Shown here piece by piece: positions 17,752 through 27,575 of a DNA stretch of 64,000 nucleotides. Under the pieces are notes generated by a model, which made no database searches, was not told where the DNA came from, and was given only the letters and a program-made list of their open reading frames with translations. A program made the position numbers and the translations under genes. How positions within the stretch are numbered: the first letter of the stretch is position 1; each line of letters starts with the position of its first letter. The DNA is from Gammaproteobacteria bacterium UBA5109 (GTDB lineage: Bacteria > Pseudomonadota > Gammaproteobacteria > Pseudomonadales > Pseudohongiellaceae), in NCBI GenBank assembly GCA_002414385.1, contig DHZH01000001.1, positions 62,431 through 126,430 of the forward strand. Reading direction: 5' to 3'.

Positions 17752-19098
17752 ATGCATTCTGTTGCAGAAAAAAATGCGCAAAAAGTGATTGTCGGTCTGG
17801 GACAGACCGGGCTTTCCTATGCGCGTTATCTGCATAAACGTAAGCTGCCTTTTAAAGTGGTGGACAGTCGTACCCAGCCTCCGGGCCTGGAGGTCTTACA
17901 GAAACAGTTCCCGCAGGTCAGTGTCGAACTCGGAGAGTTCCAGGAAAATACCTTGATGCATGCAGAAGAACTTCTGCTAAGCCCGGGTGTTGATATGCGC
18001 GAACCGGCATTGGCAAAAGCCATCGGTGCCGCGGTTCCGGTCACCGGGGATATCAATATTTTTGCTCACCAGATTGAAGCACCAATTATTGCCGTGACCG
18101 GGTCCAATGCCAAAAGCACGGTTGTCAGTTTGCTGGGAGCCATGGCGAAAAATGCAGGGCTGGATGTGGCAGTTGCCGGCAATATTGGCAAGCCGGTACT
18201 TGATCTGCTGGATGAAAAAACACATCAGTTGTATGTACTGGAAATTTCCAGTTTTCAGCTGGAAACAACCACCGGCCTGGGAGCGGAAGTAGCCTGTGTA
18301 CTGAATATCAGCGCTGACCATATGGATCGTTATGCTTCCATGCAGGATTACCATGAAGCCAAGCACCGGATTTTTCAGAATTGCCGGCAGGCAGTAGTGA
18401 ATCGTAATGATCCCCTGACGGTGCCCTTGTTGCCAAATAATGTCAGGCAATGGCGTTACGGGCTTGATCAGGGTGACATCAATGAATTTGGCCTGCTTGA
18501 AGATAATGGCAAAACCTGTATTGCCTTCAGTAAGAAATCCTTGATGCCGGTCGAAGAGCTTGCCCTTCAGGGTCGTCATAACCTGTTGAATGCACTGGCC
18601 AGCCTGGCACTTGGTCATGCTGCCGGTCTGGATATGCAGGCCATGCTGCAAACCCTGCGTGAATTTCGAGGTCTGCCGCATCGCTGCCAGTACATTACTG
18701 AAATCAAGGGTGTGCAGTATTACAACGATTCCAAAGGGACCAACGTGGGAGCCAGTATTGCGGCAATCCAGGGCCTGGGTGGCAGGAACAATGTCGTGCT
18801 GCTGGCTGGTGGAGAGGGTAAGGGAGCCGATTTCAGTGAATTGCAGGGTGCACTGGGTGAGCATGGCAAGTTACTTATAGCATTTGGGAAAGATGCAGAT
18901 CAGATCCAGCTGACTCTGGCCGAAACACTGCCGGTAATTGTAGTGAATTCTTTGCAGGACGCTGTGGTATTAGCCTCGGAAACTGCGCAGGCAGGTGACA
19001 TTGTCTTGCTTTCTCCAGCCTGTGCCAGCTTTGACATGTTCAAAAACTTTGAACATCGCGGGGAAGTCTTTATCGAGGCGGTGGAGGCATTGCATTAA
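17752..19098 (+). CDS. murD: UDP-N-acetylmuramoylalanine--D-glutamate ligase
   Basis: The 448-residue Mur ligase has an N-terminal Rossmann-like domain (VIVGLGQTGLSYARYL), the ATP-binding AVTGSNAKSTVVSLL, and the C-terminal YYNDSKGTNVGASIAAI and LLSPACASFDMFKNFEHRG motifs specific for MurD. It adds D-glutamate to UDP-MurNAc-L-Ala. The stop codon abuts the ftsW start. Confidence 0.98.
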   Translation: MHSVAEKNAQKVIVGLGQTGLSYARYLHKRKLPFKVVDSRTQPPGLEVLQKQFPQVSVELGEFQENTLMHAEELLLSPGVDMREPALAKAIGAAVPVTGDINIFAHQIEAPIIAVTGSNAKSTVVSLLGAMAKNAGLDVAVAGNIGKPVLDLLDEKTHQLYVLEISSFQLETTTGLGAEVACVLNISADHMDRYASMQDYHEAKHRIFQNCRQAVVNRNDPLTVPLLPNNVRQWRYGLDQGDINEFGLLEDNGKTCIAFSKKSLMPVEELALQGRHNLLNALASLALGHAAGLDMQAMLQTLREFRGLPHRCQYITEIKGVQYYNDSKGTNVGASIAAIQGLGGRNNVVLLAGGEGKGADFSELQGALGEHGKLLIAFGKDADQIQLTLAETLPVIVVNSLQDAVVLASETAQAGDIVLLSPACASFDMFKNFEHRGEVFIEAVEALH

Positions 19099-20292
19099 AT
19101 GACAGTGCTGACCCAACAGGCAATGTGGCGTGACCGGCAGAATATTTATTTTGGTGACCGGGGGCTTATTGTCTGCACTTTGCTGCTGCTTGGTTTTGGC
19201 CTGGTGATGATGACATCCGCATCCATTGAAATTGCCAGCAGCGATTTTGGAGACCCGTTTTATTATCTGAAGAAGCAGATTGTGTTTACCTGTATGGGTG
19301 GCCTGGCAGGTCTGGTAGTGTTCTGCATTCCCATGCGCCTGTATCGGGAGTGGAGCATGCCACTGATGTTCGTGGCCATTGGACTGTTGATACTGGTTTT
19401 GATTCCCGGAGTTGGCCGTGAAGTAAATGGCAGCATCCGCTGGCTGGATCTCGGTTTCATGACATTGCAGGCATCGGAGCCGGCAAAACTCTTCGTTGTC
19501 ATTTTCATCGCTGCCTATCTGAGTCGGAACCACGAATTTGTTACCGGATCCTGGAAAGGATTTGCCATGCCCTTACTGTTTATTGCACTGCCGGTGGTGC
19601 TCTTGTTAAGAGAACCGGACTTTGGAGCTGTAGTGGTTTTGATGCTGGCAGTATTCGGCATGATGTTTCTGGCCGGAGTTAAACTGTATCAGTTTGTTCT
19701 GTTAATCGCCGGTGCCGGTGCCGCGGCAGCAGCACTGATTTTTTCATCGTCCTATCGGATTGCCCGTGTGCAGTCTTTTATTACGGCTCTGTCAGATCCA
19801 TTCCATGAAGATGTGGTTTTTGGTTCCGGTTACCAGCTGGCTCAGGCACTGATTGCCTTTGGTCGTGGAGAGTGGCTGGGTGTTGGTCTCGGCAACAGTA
19901 TCCAGAAACTTTATTTTCTGCCGGAAGCACACACTGATTTTGTGCTGGCAATCATTGCCGAGGAACTGGGTGTAATCTTTGTGTTTATACTGCTTGCCCT
20001 GTTCATGGTTTTTGTCTGGCGGGCAATGATGATCGCCAGACACAATGAACAGAAAGGTGATTTCTTTCCTGCCTATCTTGCCTATGGCATTGCCCTGATT
20101 TTTGTCGGGCAGATTGTTATCAACATCGGCGTCAATATCGGGCTCTTGCCGACCAAGGGTTTAACGCTGCCATTTCTCAGTGCCGGTGGTTCAAGTCTGA
20201 TCACCTGCATGGTGATGGTCGCGCTCTTGTTACGGATAGATTATGAAAACCATGCCAGAGAAAACAATCTGAAACGGGTGATTAAACGATGA
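19099..20292 (+). CDS. ftsW: peptidoglycan glycosyltransferase FtsW
   Basis: The 397-residue SEDS-family protein has about ten membrane helices, the GREVNGSIRWLDLG loop, LLREPDFGAVVV and the C-terminal signature NIGVNIGLLPTKGLTLPFLSAGGSS. It polymerises septal glycan from lipid II together with FtsI. The ATG directly follows the murD stop, and it overlaps murG by 4 bp. Confidence 0.98.
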   Translation: MTVLTQQAMWRDRQNIYFGDRGLIVCTLLLLGFGLVMMTSASIEIASSDFGDPFYYLKKQIVFTCMGGLAGLVVFCIPMRLYREWSMPLMFVAIGLLILVLIPGVGREVNGSIRWLDLGFMTLQASEPAKLFVVIFIAAYLSRNHEFVTGSWKGFAMPLLFIALPVVLLLREPDFGAVVVLMLAVFGMMFLAGVKLYQFVLLIAGAGAAAAALIFSSSYRIARVQSFITALSDPFHEDVVFGSGYQLAQALIAFGRGEWLGVGLGNSIQKLYFLPEAHTDFVLAIIAEELGVIFVFILLALFMVFVWRAMMIARHNEQKGDFFPAYLAYGIALIFVGQIVINIGVNIGLLPTKGLTLPFLSAGGSSLITCMVMVALLLRIDYENHARENNLKRVIKR

Positions 20293-21443
20293 GTGCCGTG
20301 GCAGATAAAAAAGTACTTATCATGGCAGGCGGCACCGGAGGGCATATTTTTCCGGCTCTGAGTATTGCTCGCCATCTGCAGTCACTTGGTGTTGATGTGG
20401 AATGGCTGGGCACGCGTAAAGGGATGGAATCGCGAATAATCCCGGAAACAGATATCCCCATACATTACATCTCCGTGTCCGGATTACGGGGCAAAAGCAG
20501 ACTGACAATCCTGTTTTCACCTTTTGTGGTCTTGCTGGCCATTATCCAGTCCCTGATAAAACTGCTGGCCGTGAAACCGTCCTGTGTTCTCGGTATGGGA
20601 GGCTTTGTGACCGGACCGGGAGGGGTGGCCGCCTGGTTGTTACGCAAACCATTACTGATTCATGAGCAGAATGCCATTGCCGGTTTGAGTAATCAGATGC
20701 TTAGTCCCCTGGCATCTACTGTCATGGAGGGCTTTGCCGGAGCATTCCGGCGCAAACAGGAATTAAGTCGCAACAGGTTTATGAAATCGCTGATCAAAAC
20801 AGAAAAAGCTATTGATGTTGGCAATCCGCTGCGTCGGGAAGTGCTGGAATGTGAGACACCGGAGCAGCGTTTTGCCGGACATGAACAGGAAGGCCCGATT
20901 CGCATCCTGGTTATTGGCGGCAGTCTGGGGGCTGCAGCGATCAACCGTGTTATTGCGGAATTCCTGCAATCTTTTTCCGGCGCTGCCGAGATCGAGCTGT
21001 GGCATCAGTGTGGCAAAAACAACATTGTTGAATGTGAAAAATATTATGCTGAACTTGGAATCAGGCGGAGTGAAAAAATTCGGCTGGTTCCTTTTATAGA
21101 TGATATGGCAGCCGCTTATAGCTGGGCAGATATCGTTGTATGCCGTGCCGGCGCTTCAACAGTTTCAGAAATTGCCGCAGTTGGTTTGCCGGCAGTGTTC
21201 ATACCCTTTCCCTATGCGGTAGATGATCACCAGACAGAAAACGCCATGATTCTTCATAAGCTGGGTGCTGCATGGATCATTCAGCAGCATGAATTAAAAC
21301 CACAAATGCTGGAGAACATTATCAGTCGCTTTCAGGAAGATCGTTCGCTGATTTTGCAAACAGCCCTGCTGGCCAGGCAGGCTGCCCGGCCTGAGGCGAC
21401 AGAAACCGCTGCGAAACTTTGTATTGAGGCTTGTTATGCCTGA
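20289..21443 (+). CDS. murG: UDP-N-acetylglucosamine--N-acetylmuramyl-pentapeptide lipid I GlcNAc transferase
   Basis: The 384-residue GT28 enzyme has the glycine-rich [11 protein letters not shown], the lipid-binding region [22 protein letters not shown], and the C-terminal [35 protein letters not shown]. It makes lipid II on the inner face of the cytoplasmic membrane. It overlaps ftsW by 4 bp and murC by 8 bp. Confidence 0.98.
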   Translation: MSAVADKKVLIMAGGTGGHIFPALSIARHLQSLGVDVEWLGTRKGMESRIIPETDIPIHYISVSGLRGKSRLTILFSPFVVLLAIIQSLIKLLAVKPSCVLGMGGFVTGPGGVAAWLLRKPLLIHEQNAIAGLSNQMLSPLASTVMEGFAGAFRRKQELSRNRFMKSLIKTEKAIDVGNPLRREVLECETPEQRFAGHEQEGPIRILVIGGSLGAAAINRVIAEFLQSFSGAAEIELWHQCGKNNIVECEKYYAELGIRRSEKIRLVPFIDDMAAAYSWADIVVCRAGASTVSEIAAVGLPAVFIPFPYAVDDHQTENAMILHKLGAAWIIQQHELKPQMLENIISRFQEDRSLILQTALLARQAARPEATETAAKLCIEACYA

Positions 21444-22893
21444 TCTTCGCGTTAAAAAGTTACAAAGCAAAGTGCCCGAGATGCGGCGTATACGCAATAT
21501 TCATTTTATTGGTATTGGTGGTGCGGGCATGAGCGGTATCGCAGAAGTTCTGCTGAATCAGGGCTACCAGATCAGTGGTTCTGATATAGCGAAAAGTAAA
21601 ACTACAGCACGTCTGGAGAAGCTCGGCGCAAGAATTTATATCGGTCACAAAGCCAAACAGGTTGAAATGTCTGATGTAGTCGTAATTTCCAGCGCAGTCA
21701 ATGAAAGCAACAGTGAAGTCAAAGCAGCGATAAAACGGCGGATTCCGATTATTCGTCGTGCAGAAATGCTGGCTGAACTGATGCGTTACCGGCATGCAGT
21801 GGTCATTGCCGGAACGCACGGCAAGACCACGACTACCAGCATGGTGGCCGCGGTTTTTGCACAGGGGCGTCTGGACCCGACCTTTGTGATTGGTGGTTTG
21901 TTAAACAGTGCCGGAACCAATGCCAAACTGGGTACCAGCAGATTCATGGTTGCCGAGGCTGATGAGAGTGATGCCTCTTTTTTACATCTACAGCCAATGG
22001 TCGCAGTGATTACCAATATTGATGATGACCACATGCAGACTTACGAAAGTGATTTTGAAAAGCTCAAACAGACTTTTGTGGAATTCCTGCATAACCTGCC
22101 TTTTTACGGGCTTGCGGTTCTGTGTATTGACGATCCGGTAGTACAGGAGTTGATGCCGAAAGTTTCAAGGCCAATGCTTACCTATGGCTTTTCAGAGCTG
22201 GCAGATTTTCGCATCAGTGATATTTCACAAAATAATCAGCACACGAGTTTTACTGTGAAGCGGCCGGATAAAAGTGAAATATCCGTAACCCTGAATATGC
22301 CGGGCGAACACAATGTACTCAATGCAACGGCAGCAATAGTTGTTGCCAGTGATCAGGGTCTGGCAGACAAGGACATTATCAAGGGCCTGGAAAGGTTTGA
22401 AGGCGTAGGTCGGCGTTTTGAAATGCATGGTGAGCTAAGTTTCAGTCGGGGTTCGGTGATGCTGGTTGATGATTATGGCCACCATCCGACAGAAGTGGCC
22501 GCCAACATCAAGGCAATTCGGGCAGGCTGGCCGGACAAGCGACTGGTGATGATCTACCAGCCGCACCGTTACAGCCGAACCCAGGATTTATACGAAGATT
22601 TTGTGGCGGTTTTATCTGAAGTTGATCTGCTTTTGCTGCTCGATGTGTATTCAGCCGGTGAAAAAGTTATCAGGGGAGCAGACAGTAAAAGCTTATGTCG
22701 CAGTATTCGACAACGTGGGCAACTGGATCCTGTGTTTGTTAAGGCTCATGAGGATATTCCAGCCCTGCTTGAAGAATTACTGGAAGACGGCGACCTGCTT
22801 CTGACGCAGGGCGCAGGCAATGTTGGATTGTTGTCAGCCCGACTGGCACAGGAAGGACTGCAGGGCGACTGGATTGATGGGGTAAAGAATTAA
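21436..22893 (+). CDS. murC: UDP-N-acetylmuramate--L-alanine ligase
   Basis: The 485-residue Mur ligase has [17 protein letters not shown], the ATP-binding [24 protein letters not shown], and [10 protein letters not shown]. It adds the first L-Ala of the stem peptide. I start it at ATG 21436, which overlaps the murG stop in an ATGCCTGA arrangement; a TTG at 21424 and an ATG at 21481 are also in frame. Its stop overlaps the ddlB start by one base. Confidence 0.97.
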   Translation: MPDLRVKKLQSKVPEMRRIRNIHFIGIGGAGMSGIAEVLLNQGYQISGSDIAKSKTTARLEKLGARIYIGHKAKQVEMSDVVVISSAVNESNSEVKAAIKRRIPIIRRAEMLAELMRYRHAVVIAGTHGKTTTTSMVAAVFAQGRLDPTFVIGGLLNSAGTNAKLGTSRFMVAEADESDASFLHLQPMVAVITNIDDDHMQTYESDFEKLKQTFVEFLHNLPFYGLAVLCIDDPVVQELMPKVSRPMLTYGFSELADFRISDISQNNQHTSFTVKRPDKSEISVTLNMPGEHNVLNATAAIVVASDQGLADKDIIKGLERFEGVGRRFEMHGELSFSRGSVMLVDDYGHHPTEVAANIKAIRAGWPDKRLVMIYQPHRYSRTQDLYEDFVAVLSEVDLLLLLDVYSAGEKVIRGADSKSLCRSIRQRGQLDPVFVKAHEDIPALLEELLEDGDLLLTQGAGNVGLLSARLAQEGLQGDWIDGVKN

Positions 22894-23822
22894 TGAGTGA
22901 AACTTTTGGCAGAGTGGCAGTGTTGATGGGAGGGCAATCCGCAGAAAGGGAAATATCCCTGTTAAGCGGAAAGGCTGTTCTAGATGCACTGCTCGCCAAT
23001 GATATAGATGCTGTTGGTATAGATACCGGCAATGATTTTTTTAGCGCCATTAACCAGGAAAAGTTTGATCGGGCCTTCATTATGCTGCACGGAAGTTTTG
23101 GAGAAGATGGCAGAGTCCAGGCAGCACTGGACCTGATGGGTATTCCCTACACCGGAAGTGGACATATGGCCAGTGCGCTGGCAATGGACAAGGTCCGCAG
23201 CAAACTGATCTGGATGGCCCAGGGTTTGCCAACACCGGAATTTGAAATTTTATATGACTCCAGCGACTGGCAGGCGGTGCTCGACAGACTGGGGCCGTGT
23301 TTTGTCAAACCGGTCAGGGACGGGTCCAGCCTGGGGATCAGCAAAGCTGAGACAGCAGATGAGTTAAAACAGGCTTACGAACTGGCCAGTAAATATGATG
23401 CAGCTGTCATGGCTGAAAGCCTGATAGATGGCCCTGAGTATTCTGTTCCTATCGTTGGTAACCAGGTGTTGCCGGCGATTGAATTACGAACCAAAAATGC
23501 CTTTTATGATTATGAAGCGAAATACATATCTGACCAGACGGAATATCTTTGCCCCTGCGATCTGGAGGAAGAAGCGGATCAGGAACTGCGTGGTATCTCC
23601 GGCGAGGCCTATCAGTTAATCGGCTGTGAAGGCTGGGGCAGAGTGGATCTGATGCGTGACAAAAAAGGCAAGTTCTGGTTGCTGGAGCTCAATACCATAC
23701 CGGGCATGACAAGTCACAGTCTTGTACCCATGTCGGCTAAAGTAATTGGTATGGATTTCAAGCAACTGGTACTGGAAATACTTCTGAACAGCATGCAGGA
23801 AGAAGGTAGATCAGAGTCATGA
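22893..23822 (+). CDS. ddlB: D-alanine--D-alanine ligase B
   Basis: The 309-residue ATP-grasp enzyme has VLMGGQSAEREISLLSG, HGSFGEDGRVQ, KPVRDGSSLGISK, and the C-terminal ELNTIPGMTSHSLVPMSA. It makes the D-Ala-D-Ala used by MurF. TAATG overlap with murC, and overlap with ftsQ: the standard murC-ddlB-ftsQ order. Confidence 0.97.
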   Translation: MSETFGRVAVLMGGQSAEREISLLSGKAVLDALLANDIDAVGIDTGNDFFSAINQEKFDRAFIMLHGSFGEDGRVQAALDLMGIPYTGSGHMASALAMDKVRSKLIWMAQGLPTPEFEILYDSSDWQAVLDRLGPCFVKPVRDGSSLGISKAETADELKQAYELASKYDAAVMAESLIDGPEYSVPIVGNQVLPAIELRTKNAFYDYEAKYISDQTEYLCPCDLEEEADQELRGISGEAYQLIGCEGWGRVDLMRDKKGKFWLLELNTIPGMTSHSLVPMSAKVIGMDFKQLVLEILLNSMQEEGRSES

Positions 23823-24637
23823 GTTTATTTCTGAAAAATAAACGTGGTCGTGGAGCAAGCATGCGTAGAAAACGTGAGCCCAATGCATTACAGCAGCGTT
23901 TACCACAATTCAGAAAAGCACTGGTCAGTGTGTTGCTCCTGCTGGTGATCGTACTGGCGGGATTGAATTCACGTACTCTGATTGAGGATATCGCCGAGCA
24001 GCGAATTGAGTATGTGGTGATTGAAGGAGAGTTAAACAGAGTGACGGAAAGCGATGTACAGGCAGCCGTTTTTGAATTCATTAATCGAAGCATGGTCGCC
24101 ATTGACCTGATTCAGATCAAGGCAGCACTGGAAAGCAATGCCTGGATAAATTCTGCTCGCTTACGTCGCAAGTGGCCGAATACATTAATCGTCAATGTAA
24201 CAGAAGAAGTGCCAATTGCCCGCTGGGGAGATAACCGCTTACTGAATCAGGAAGGGCGGATTTTTTCTCCGCCGTCTGAGCAGCAACTGTTGAACCTGGC
24301 AAAACTGTCCGGACCGGAAGGTAGTGAAGCGCGAGTAATGGATCAGTATCAGGTATTTAACCAGATGCTCTATCCGAAGAATTTACGCATAGCCAGTCTG
24401 AGTCTGAATTCCCGGGGAGCCTGGAGTATGCAACTGAGTAATGAAGTCACTATAACAGTTGGCAGTATTAATCCGGTTGCCAGAATTCGTCGTTTTGTCA
24501 GGGTCTATGACGAACTGTTTGGATCACAGATTGCCGGGATTGAAGGATTTGATCTGCGCTATGAAGACGGAATAGCGGTGAGGCCCAAAGCTCAGGCTGA
24601 TACAAGCCTGATCTCAATGAACTCAACTGAACAATGA
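23819..24637 (+). CDS. ftsQ: cell division protein FtsQ
   Basis: The 272-residue bitopic membrane protein has a basic cytoplasmic N-terminus (RGRGASMRRKREP), a membrane helix (about 38-56), a POTRA domain (about 65-132, with WINSARLRRKWPNTLIVNV) and a beta domain. FtsQ scaffolds FtsL and FtsB at the divisome. It overlaps ddlB and lies 39 bp before ftsA. Confidence 0.95.
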   Translation: MSLFLKNKRGRGASMRRKREPNALQQRLPQFRKALVSVLLLLVIVLAGLNSRTLIEDIAEQRIEYVVIEGELNRVTESDVQAAVFEFINRSMVAIDLIQIKAALESNAWINSARLRRKWPNTLIVNVTEEVPIARWGDNRLLNQEGRIFSPPSEQQLLNLAKLSGPEGSEARVMDQYQVFNQMLYPKNLRIASLSLNSRGAWSMQLSNEVTITVGSINPVARIRRFVRVYDELFGSQIAGIEGFDLRYEDGIAVRPKAQADTSLISMNSTEQ

Positions 24638-24676
24638 TATCAAGATTCTGGTCGTTAACAGGGTGGACTGAACACA

Positions 24677-25912
24677 ATGAGTAATTTAACAGAAGGGAAC
24701 ATGATAGTCGGTCTGGATATCGGTACATCCAAAGTTGTGGCGATCGTCGGTGAAGTCGACTCAGATGGCGTCCTTAATATCGTCGGCATTGGTCGGCACA
24801 AATCTCGCGGTCTTAAAAAAGGAACGGTGGTAAATATTGAGTCTACAGTTCAGTCAATTCAGCGAGCAGTGGAAGAAGCAGAGCTGATGGCCGGTTGCCA
24901 GATTCATTCAGTCTATGCCGGAATAGCCGGTAAACATATCCGGAGCATGAACTCACACGGGATTGTAGCCATCAGGGACAAGGAAGTTTATCCCGCGGAT
25001 ATTGAAAGGGTAATTGATGCAGCACAGGCAGTTGCGATACCTGCTGATCAGAAAGTTCTGCACATACTGCCGCAGGAATACATCATCGATTCCCAGGAAG
25101 GGGTCAAGGAACCACTTGGAATGTCAGGTGTGCGTCTGGAAGCGAAAGTTCACCTGGTTACCTGTGCCACCAACGCCGCACAAAATATTGAAAAATGTAT
25201 TCGTCGCTGCGGTCTGGAAACGGATGAAATTATTCTCGAACAGCTGGCTTCCAGCTATTCCGTGCTGACTGAAGATGAAAAGGAGCTGGGGGTCTGCCTG
25301 ATCGATATCGGTGGCGGGACAACTGATATTGCCATCTTTACGGAAGGCGCCATTCGTCACACCGGTGTGATTCCAATTGCCGGAGACCAGGTTACCAATG
25401 ACATCGCGATGGCACTGCGTACGCCAACGGAAAATGCGGAAGAGCTGAAAATCAAATATGCCTGCGCATTGTCACAACTGGCAAGCCCGGATGAAATGAT
25501 CAAAGTGCCAAGTGTTGGCGACCGGCCCTCACGTGATCTTTCACGGCGAGCATTGGCTGATGTGGTTGAACCTCGTTATGACGAACTGTTTCATTTGATT
25601 CAGGCAGAGCTGCGCCACAGCGGTTTTGAAGACATGCTGGCAGCAGGGTTGGTGTTTACAGGAGGCACCAGCAAGATGGAAGGGGTTACTGAACTGGCAG
25701 AGGAAATTTTCCATATGCCGGTACGTGTTGGTATGCCCTATGAGGTTAATGGCCTGGTCGATATTGTACGTAATCCAACCTATTCAACTGGTGTGGGACT
25801 TTTACTATACGGACTCAAGCAGCACCAGGAAAAACAGGGGCAACGTTCAAGTGGTTTGTCCGGGATAAATTTAATCGACAGAGTAAAAAGATTTTTCAGC
25901 AATGAAGACTGA
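24677..25912 (+). CDS. ftsA: cell division protein FtsA
   Basis: The 411-residue actin-like ATPase has the phosphate-1 motif GLDIGTSKVVAIVGE, the phosphate-2 motif LIDIGGGTTDIAIF, the 1C subdomain between them, and a C-terminal amphipathic membrane-targeting helix (LIDRVKRFFSNED). It tethers FtsZ to the membrane and signals divisome activation. Followed by ftsZ after 62 bp. Confidence 0.98.
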   Translation: MSNLTEGNMIVGLDIGTSKVVAIVGEVDSDGVLNIVGIGRHKSRGLKKGTVVNIESTVQSIQRAVEEAELMAGCQIHSVYAGIAGKHIRSMNSHGIVAIRDKEVYPADIERVIDAAQAVAIPADQKVLHILPQEYIIDSQEGVKEPLGMSGVRLEAKVHLVTCATNAAQNIEKCIRRCGLETDEIILEQLASSYSVLTEDEKELGVCLIDIGGGTTDIAIFTEGAIRHTGVIPIAGDQVTNDIAMALRTPTENAEELKIKYACALSQLASPDEMIKVPSVGDRPSRDLSRRALADVVEPRYDELFHLIQAELRHSGFEDMLAAGLVFTGGTSKMEGVTELAEEIFHMPVRVGMPYEVNGLVDIVRNPTYSTGVGLLLYGLKQHQEKQGQRSSGLSGINLIDRVKRFFSNED

Positions 25913-25974
25913 AATGATGATGAGTTTTGATTTTCAATTTTTAAATTTACGGTAGAAGCCAGAGGGGTGATGTT

Positions 25975-27156
25975 ATGTTTGAGATCATTGATAATATTGC
26001 GCAAAACGCAGTAATAAAGGTGATTGGTGTCGGTGGAGGCGGTGGCAACGCCGTCCAGCATATGCTTAGTAACTGTATTGATGGTGTGGAATTTATTTGC
26101 GCCAATACGGATGCACAGGCATTGGAAAAAATCGATGCCAAGATGAATCTTCAACTTGGTAATAATGTTACCAAGGGCCTGGGCGCCGGAGCTAATCCGG
26201 AAATAGGCCGACAGGCAGCAATGGAAGATAAAGACCGTATCCGGGAAATTATTTCCGGTGCAGATATGGTATTTATCACTGCCGGGATGGGTGGCGGAAC
26301 CGGAACCGGAGCTGCTCCCGTGGTGGCTGAGATTGCCCGCGAAATGGGGATTCTGACGGTCGCAGTAGTGACCAAGCCATTTCCGTTTGAAGGCCGTAAA
26401 CGCATGGCAATCGCAGAAAAAGGCATCAAGGAACTGGAAGAGCATGTTGATTCTTTGATAACCATTCCAAATGAAAAACTGATGGATGTGCTGGGTAAAG
26501 GTTCAACTTTGCTGGATGCATTCAAGTCGGCCAATGATGTATTGCTTGGTGCAGTAAAAGGTATTGCTGATCTGATTACCAGACCTGGAATGATCAACGT
26601 TGACTTCGCGGATGTCAGCACAGTGATGTCGGAAATGGGAATGGCCATGATGGGCAGCGGAATTGCCAGTGGTGAGGGCAGGGCTGTTGAAGCAGCAGAG
26701 GCTGCAATAAGAAGCCCTCTGCTTGAAGATATAAATCTTCAAGGTGCCAGGGGTATTCTTATTAATATTACTGCCAGTGAAAGCCTCACACTTGGTGAAT
26801 TTTCCGAAGTTGGGGATACAATTTCCGAGTTTGCATCAGAACAGGCTATTGTCGTTGTCGGTACAGTAATCGATTCAAATATGGGCGATGACATCTGTGT
26901 GACAGTTGTGGCAACTGGTCTTGGCGCTCAGGGTATAGAGCGACCAACAAAAGTTGTCGATAACACCAAAAACTCAGGAAAGTCGGCAGTGGATTTTAAT
27001 TCACTGGACAGGCCGGCAATTTTACGTAAATCCCATGCCGCTGCTGCCGAGGAAGTGAAGCAGCAAGAGAAGCCTGTGATGGCAAAGGCAGCCGGAGCTG
27101 AAAAAGACATGGATTATCTGGATATTCCGGCATTTTTACGTAAACAGGCAGATTAG
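25975..27156 (+). CDS. ftsZ: cell division GTPase FtsZ
   Basis: The 393-residue tubulin homologue has the GTP-binding [18 protein letters not shown], the N-terminal [10 protein letters not shown], a variable linker (about 320-380) and the C-terminal peptide [14 protein letters not shown] that binds FtsA and ZipA. A related DRPAILRKS motif occurs about 50 residues earlier, as in pseudomonad FtsZ. AGAGGGG precedes ATG 25975. The TAG stop is formed by the TA target site plus the first base of the inserted element described separately; without the element the stop would be TAA and the protein unchanged. Confidence 0.99.
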   Translation: MFEIIDNIAQNAVIKVIGVGGGGGNAVQHMLSNCIDGVEFICANTDAQALEKIDAKMNLQLGNNVTKGLGAGANPEIGRQAAMEDKDRIREIISGADMVFITAGMGGGTGTGAAPVVAEIAREMGILTVAVVTKPFPFEGRKRMAIAEKGIKELEEHVDSLITIPNEKLMDVLGKGSTLLDAFKSANDVLLGAVKGIADLITRPGMINVDFADVSTVMSEMGMAMMGSGIASGEGRAVEAAEAAIRSPLLEDINLQGARGILINITASESLTLGEFSEVGDTISEFASEQAIVVVGTVIDSNMGDDICVTVVATGLGAQGIERPTKVVDNTKNSGKSAVDFNSLDRPAILRKSHAAAAEEVKQQEKPVMAKAAGAEKDMDYLDIPAFLRKQAD

Positions 27157-27167
27157 GGCCTGTTTAC
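27140..27167 (+). other. 10-bp hairpin formed across the ftsZ stop codon and the element's left end
   Basis: The bases encoding the last FtsZ residues (GTAAACAGGC, 27140-27149) are exactly complementary to GCCTGTTTAC at 27158-27167 inside the left terminal repeat, giving a 10-bp stem with an 8-base loop containing the stop codon. There is no T-tract, so it is not a classical terminator. Confidence 0.7.
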
Positions 27168-27419
27168 ACTATTTGAATCATCCCTGCCGGAGTCAATTTT
27201 TTGTCCGGCAAGGCTCGAAGGAGCATTGTGTATCGACCATACACGAGTGACTGAGAACGCCGCCGGGCGGAAAATTGGCCCGGCCCTGTGGGTTGCGGCT
27301 GAAAAGCGCCACTCCGCGTTGCTCGTCGGTCATTTGTGGTCGACAAACTTCCCTCCTCGCGCCTTGATTGGCGCTTTTTCAGCCACAACATGGACGATTC
27401 AAATAGCGTAAACAGGCCC
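27156..27419. mobile_element. 264-bp MITE-like inverted-repeat element with TA target duplication
   Basis: The ends are near-perfect inverted repeats: 27156-27179 and 27396-27419 match over 24 bp with one mismatch and extend to about 31 bp with three. Each end is GGGCCTGTTTAC outward-in and is flanked by TA (27154-27155 and 27420-27421), consistent with TA target duplication. A second inverted pair lies inside (27292-27310 with 27369-27389, core GGCTGAAAA/TTTTTCAGCC). There is no transposase; the only frames are short and read through the repeats. It is probably a non-autonomous derivative of an insertion sequence, perhaps IS630- or IS5-like, but the family is not identified. Confidence 0.82.
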
Positions 27420-27445
27420 TAAGGAACTTCTGGTGTACTTATGGT

Positions 27446-27462
27446 CTTACATTAAGTGTAAG
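27446..27462. repeat. small inverted repeat upstream of lpxC
   Basis: CTTACA, five bases, then TGTAAG. It lies between the inserted element and the lpxC promoter and could be a protein-binding site. Only the symmetry supports it. Confidence 0.3.
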
Positions 27463-27477
27463 CATTGTTTGCCATTT

Positions 27478-27495
27478 CCAGGATATCCAGGATAT
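27478..27495 (+). repeat. 9-bp tandem repeat upstream of lpxC
   Basis: CCAGGATAT is repeated twice without a gap immediately upstream of the putative lpxC -35 box. The role is unknown. Confidence 0.5.
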
Positions 27496-27499
27496 ATGC

Positions 27500-27528
27500 T
27501 TGGGATACCCAGGTGAGTTTGCTAAAAT
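27500..27528 (+). promoter_or_regulatory. putative sigma-70 promoter of lpxC
   Basis: TTGGGA (27500-27505) and TAAAAT (27523-27528) are spaced by 17 bp, with the predicted start about 40 bases before the lpxC ATG. It lies downstream of the inserted element, so lpxC expression need not depend on read-through from ftsZ. Confidence 0.55.
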
Positions 27529-27575
27529 TAGCCTTTTATGGTGCCCGGCCAGTCAATACAGGAATGTTTGAATAA

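Noticed and set aside
17977..18864. 295-codon minus-strand frame opposite murD, and similar long frames opposite secA and aceE
   Set aside because: The plus-strand genes are highly conserved, and the antisense frames show no family resemblance and lack start signals.
26985..27035. Second FtsZ C-terminal-peptide-like motif as a novelty
   Set aside because: A DRP..xR motif ahead of the true C-terminal peptide is usual in pseudomonad FtsZ proteins.
27164..27391. 75-codon minus-strand open frame inside the ftsZ-lpxC element
   Set aside because: It runs from one terminal repeat into the other, has no ribosome-binding site and has a low-complexity basic composition; it is a by-product of the repeat.
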